DNA of 35,911 nt from Flammula alnicola (Eukaryota; Basidiomycota; Agaricomycetes; Agaricales; Strophariaceae): NCBI GenBank assembly GCA_015499995.1, contig JADNRV010000431.1:1-35911 (forward strand), given 5' to 3'. Shown here one piece after another: positions 33,041-35,911 of this stretch. Position 1 is the stretch's first letter; every line of letters begins with the position of its first letter. The translations under genes and the position numbers were made by a program. The notes under the pieces are model-generated. The model worked only from the letters and a program-made list of their open reading frames with translations, searched no databases and had not been told where the DNA came from.

Positions 33041-34214
33041 TCTTTACGTCGGATGGGAAAGGCTGGGAAGAGGGTTGTGGGGGAAAAGGAGACAAAGGGA
33101 GTCGACTCGTGCGGTCCTAGATACTATGTTGGGCGCTTATCATCGATCAAAGAGAGTCAGGTGGCGAAAAGTTCGAAGCTCGAGAGATAGACAGGGTGAG
33201 AATATCTCGCAGCACCGCAGTATCAAACAAGCCATTGTTCTGCGTGGTATTTGTGAAGATGCAGCAGTAGTGCTAGTGAGGCGTAAAAGTGAAAACCATG
33301 GAAATTTTTTTGGAAAGAAACAAACAAACATGGAGGTCCTTACCTAATCGCGCTTGCCTTAAGTACATACAGCCGCTATGTACATCCTTGGTACATCCAA
33401 GCACTATCCTTAGACTTGGAAATACGAAGAAGTGAAGTCATTCCTCAATCTAGGAATTCACTGGCAGAACTTTTCGTGATTCGTGCAAGCTTCCAGCTAT
33501 ACCTATGCCGTTGGCTCTCTGGCATTGAGAAATATCGGGATTCGGCATTACATTCTTCCTGTGCATCTCTCCATCATCCCAATATGCCGTGTCCTCTCAC
33601 GTTTAAATAGCAACTTAGCTGCTGATGCAGATGTTCAAGTTCGACCATATTATATGATCAGACAAAATGTGGTCGCCGAAATCGGAAGTAATCTGAGAAA
33701 TCTGCGAAATTTGTACCCCACTTTGCATATCACAACGTAACTTCGAATCACAATTCACGATGGTTTTCCCTTCACACCAACGAGTCGGAGTCACAAGGTA
33801 CAACCTCGAGCCCAAGTAGAAGTGTTGTCAACTATAATTGCAACACGCTCAATAGGTTATTTGTCACTTGGTGGGAAGTTCTAGGCTCACGAAAGCCCAA
33901 ATTCTATGCCGTGAATTCTCGAAACAGATTCGTGACTGAACTTTCGCTGGGACGTTTGGCAGAGAAAAGTCATTGACACTTGAAGATTGCATCCTGATTT
34001 GAAGGAATGCTGTATTACGGTATTTTCTCTCGCCGGATCCCCACATAAATTTGTTCGTCGAATTCCATCTGACCCCACCGCATTATTGCAGACGACCAGC
34101 TGTTGTAGATTCACGTCTGAATTTGGGGTTCCAAATACAAAAGCACGATAGTGAGCCATCGTTTCTTCAGGTGCGTTGACCTAGCTAACAGTTCCATTCA
34201 GTAAATCGAAAAAC
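33041..34214. other. divergent intergenic region between Dicer and lectin
   Basis: 1.17 kb between the two start codons, so both promoters must lie here. Only short frames occur. One minus-strand frame (34159-33887, 90 codons from ATG; MAHYRAFVFGTPNSD) is a weak candidate gene without a known domain. I see no clear TATA or operator. Confidence 0.45.
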
Positions 34215-35494
34215 ATGACGAGCAACGTAATCAGCCAAAGCTTACCTAGTATGAAAATCACACCCAAAGATCTGCACACACTGTACTTACTGACGTCTAC
34301 TATCGCTTCCCAGTACCCACAGCCCGTGTTGGCACCGCAGACATTGTTGGCTTCGGCACCTCGGGCGTCATCATCCTCCGCAACTCCGTCAACATCCAAA
34401 CATTCAAAGCCATAGCGAACTTCGGATATGATGCCGGTGGATGGCGCGTCGATAAACACATTCGTCTCGTCGCAGACACCACAGGAAATCGAGAGGCCGA
34501 CATCGTAGGATTTGGAGAAAATGGCGTCTGGATTTCTTTCAACAACGGCAACAACACCTTCCAGGAACCCAAGATGGTTATGGCTGGCTTCGCTTACGCT
34601 GCTGGTGGCTGGCGCGTAGAGCAGCATATTCGTTTTATGGCGGACTTCAGGAAGACTGGACGTGCTGATATTGTAGGATTCGCCCACGACGGTGTACTGG
34701 TCTCGCTCAACAATGGCGACGGATCCTTCGCTCCTGCCAAGCTGGCCGTGGCCGACTTCGGTTACGTAGCTGGGGGATGGCGCATCGAGAAACACCTTCG
34801 CTTCCTCGGCGACGTCTACGGCACCGGAATGCTCGATATCATTGGCTTCGGCGACAATCAGGTGGTGATTAGCAAGAACAACGGAAACGGAACCTTTCAC
34901 CCTAGCCACGGGGTGGTCAACGGCATGTGCTACAGCGCTGGCGGATGGCTGATCGAGAAGCATCCTCGCTTTGTTGCTGATCTCACTGGAAACGGAATGG
35001 TCGACCTCATCGGATTCGGAGACGCTGGTGTGTCCGTTGCACTCAACAACGGCAATGGAACATTCCAAGCTTCCAAGCTCGTCCTCAGCGAGTTTGGATA
35101 CGACGGCGGGTGGCGAGTCGAGAAAAACCCCAGGTTCATCGCTGACCTCACTGGCAACAAGGCCGGAGACATCGTTGGATTTGGAAACGAGGGTGTATAC
35201 GTGGCTCTCAACAACGGCGACGGCACGTTCCAGCCAGCCAAGAAGGTTATCAATAGCTTCGCATACGATGTTGGTGGATGGAGAGTTGAGAAGCATCCCC
35301 GCTTCCCGGTTGACTTGACGGGGGATGGTTGCGCGGATATTATTGGGTTTGGAGACAATTCGGTCTTCGCCTGCTACAACGATGGCAAAGGTAACTTTGG
35401 GCCCATGCAGAAACTCGTTGACCAATTCGCGTACAATGGAGGAGAGTGGTCGTTGGAGAAAACGGTACGCTGGATGGCCAATCTCCACATCTGA
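34215..35494 (+). CDS. seven-bladed beta-propeller lectin (PVL type)
   Basis: Two exons, 34215-34248 and 34314-35494, joined by a 65 nt intron (GTATGA donor, TACTGAC branch, CCCAG acceptor); 404 aa, close to the about 400 aa of Psathyrella velutina lectin (PVL). The N-terminus reads MTSNVISQSLPIPTARVG. Tandem units of about 55 residues follow, each like GGWRVEKHxRF(x)ADLTGxxxADI(V)GFGxxGV then LNNGNGTF: six complete units plus a partial one (GGEWSLEKTVRWMANLHI) that, with the N-terminal strands, closes the propeller. PVL binds terminal GlcNAc and sialic acid in pockets between blades and holds Ca2+ in the Asp-rich loops; the DLTGDG-like loops here suggest the same. There is no signal peptide, as in other mushroom cytosolic or defence lectins. 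No frameshift. Identity rests on the whole-length match in order and sequence, not a single motif. Confidence 0.92.
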
Positions 35495-35911
35495 GGTTAA
35501 ATAGTAAATCGAACGTCCAAATAACGCCTGGACAACAAATCGTAAATTGATTGTTTTCGTAAACGGACGAAAGACCTACCCAAATCCCAAAAGTCAAAAG
35601 AGAGGAGCAAACCACTACATCCAATAGGCGTAGAAGCCCCTGAAAAATCAATTTCGGCCTTGCGAACAAACACCACACATCGGGCCACGAATTAATAGCG
35701 CCAGGTTTTTCGTTGGGAATTAATCCTAGAACTGGGGGCGATTTTTAACCAACCATAGGGCTCGCGTATCTGGATTCTGTGGGTTAACCATCCCTATCCT
35801 GCCTAGCCACTGCTGACAGTGGTATGGGAGTCAATGATATCTCGCGCTGTTGTTGAAAGTGTGTTATCAAGACGTAATGAATGCATAGTATGATTGACGC
35901 ACCTTTAATAA
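35495..35911. other. 3' flank of lectin gene
   Basis: No gene or repeat seen in the last 417 bases. Confidence 0.4.

Noticed and set aside
34181..35488. 435-codon open frame on the minus strand opposite the lectin
   Set aside because: It lies exactly across the lectin repeats. Its repetitive peptide mirrors the blade repeats, so it is an antisense shadow of the sense gene.
1..35911. CRISPR array, riboswitches, bacterial operons, viral genes
   Set aside because: Looked for and not seen; spliced genes and TA-flanked MITEs show a eukaryotic nuclear origin.

Overview
The window looks like nuclear DNA of a mushroom-forming basidiomycete (Agaricomycetes). Genes are split by many 50-65 nt GT-AG introns with CTGAC/CTAAC-type branch sites. 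Intergenic spaces are short and littered with small repeats. The recognisable families (Psathyrella velutina-type lectin, fungal Dicer, OTT_1508-like deaminase, HNH_2 protein, multicopy CACTA-like transposase) are typical of that group. No bacterial, organellar or viral block was seen. All gene models were spliced by eye.

Left part (1-11.4 kb): a C2H2 zinc-finger remnant, a RING-finger gene with a probable one-base frameshift, and a multi-exon minus-strand gene (8079-5238) whose C-terminus carries the HxE and CxxC signature of a zinc deaminase. That gene is flanked by two diverged copies of an unrecognised gene family (about 4.0-4.9 kb and 9.8-10.7 kb). An intron-containing tRNA-Met(CAT) lies at 8699-8801.

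Middle (11.4-19.3 kb): an apparently intact 13-exon transposase-like gene (12317-16614; 1219 codons in my model), then a repeat island. The island holds a 103-108 bp tandem repeat that looks like an exon plus an intron, a 94-127 bp tandem repeat whose unit folds into a hairpin, and two MITEs with perfect 26 bp and 30 bp terminal inverted repeats and TA target duplications.

Right part (19.5-35.9 kb): an HNH nuclease-domain gene with an apparent frameshift, a PNPOx-fold gene with a C-terminal membrane anchor, a decayed membrane-protein-like stretch, a two-finger C2H2 transcription-factor gene, a complete Dicer gene (1522 aa, 6 exons) and, divergent from it, a seven-bladed PVL-type lectin gene (404 aa, 2 exons).

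Themes: genome-defence type functions (Dicer, deaminase-fold protein, HNH protein) lie close to mobile DNA, but this proximity is not evidence of a joint pathway. Three genes (RING, deaminase, HNH) each need a single-base frame change, while Dicer, the lectin, the C2H2 gene, the PNPOx gene and the transposase read cleanly. Either these are real lesions or the assembly has a few indels.
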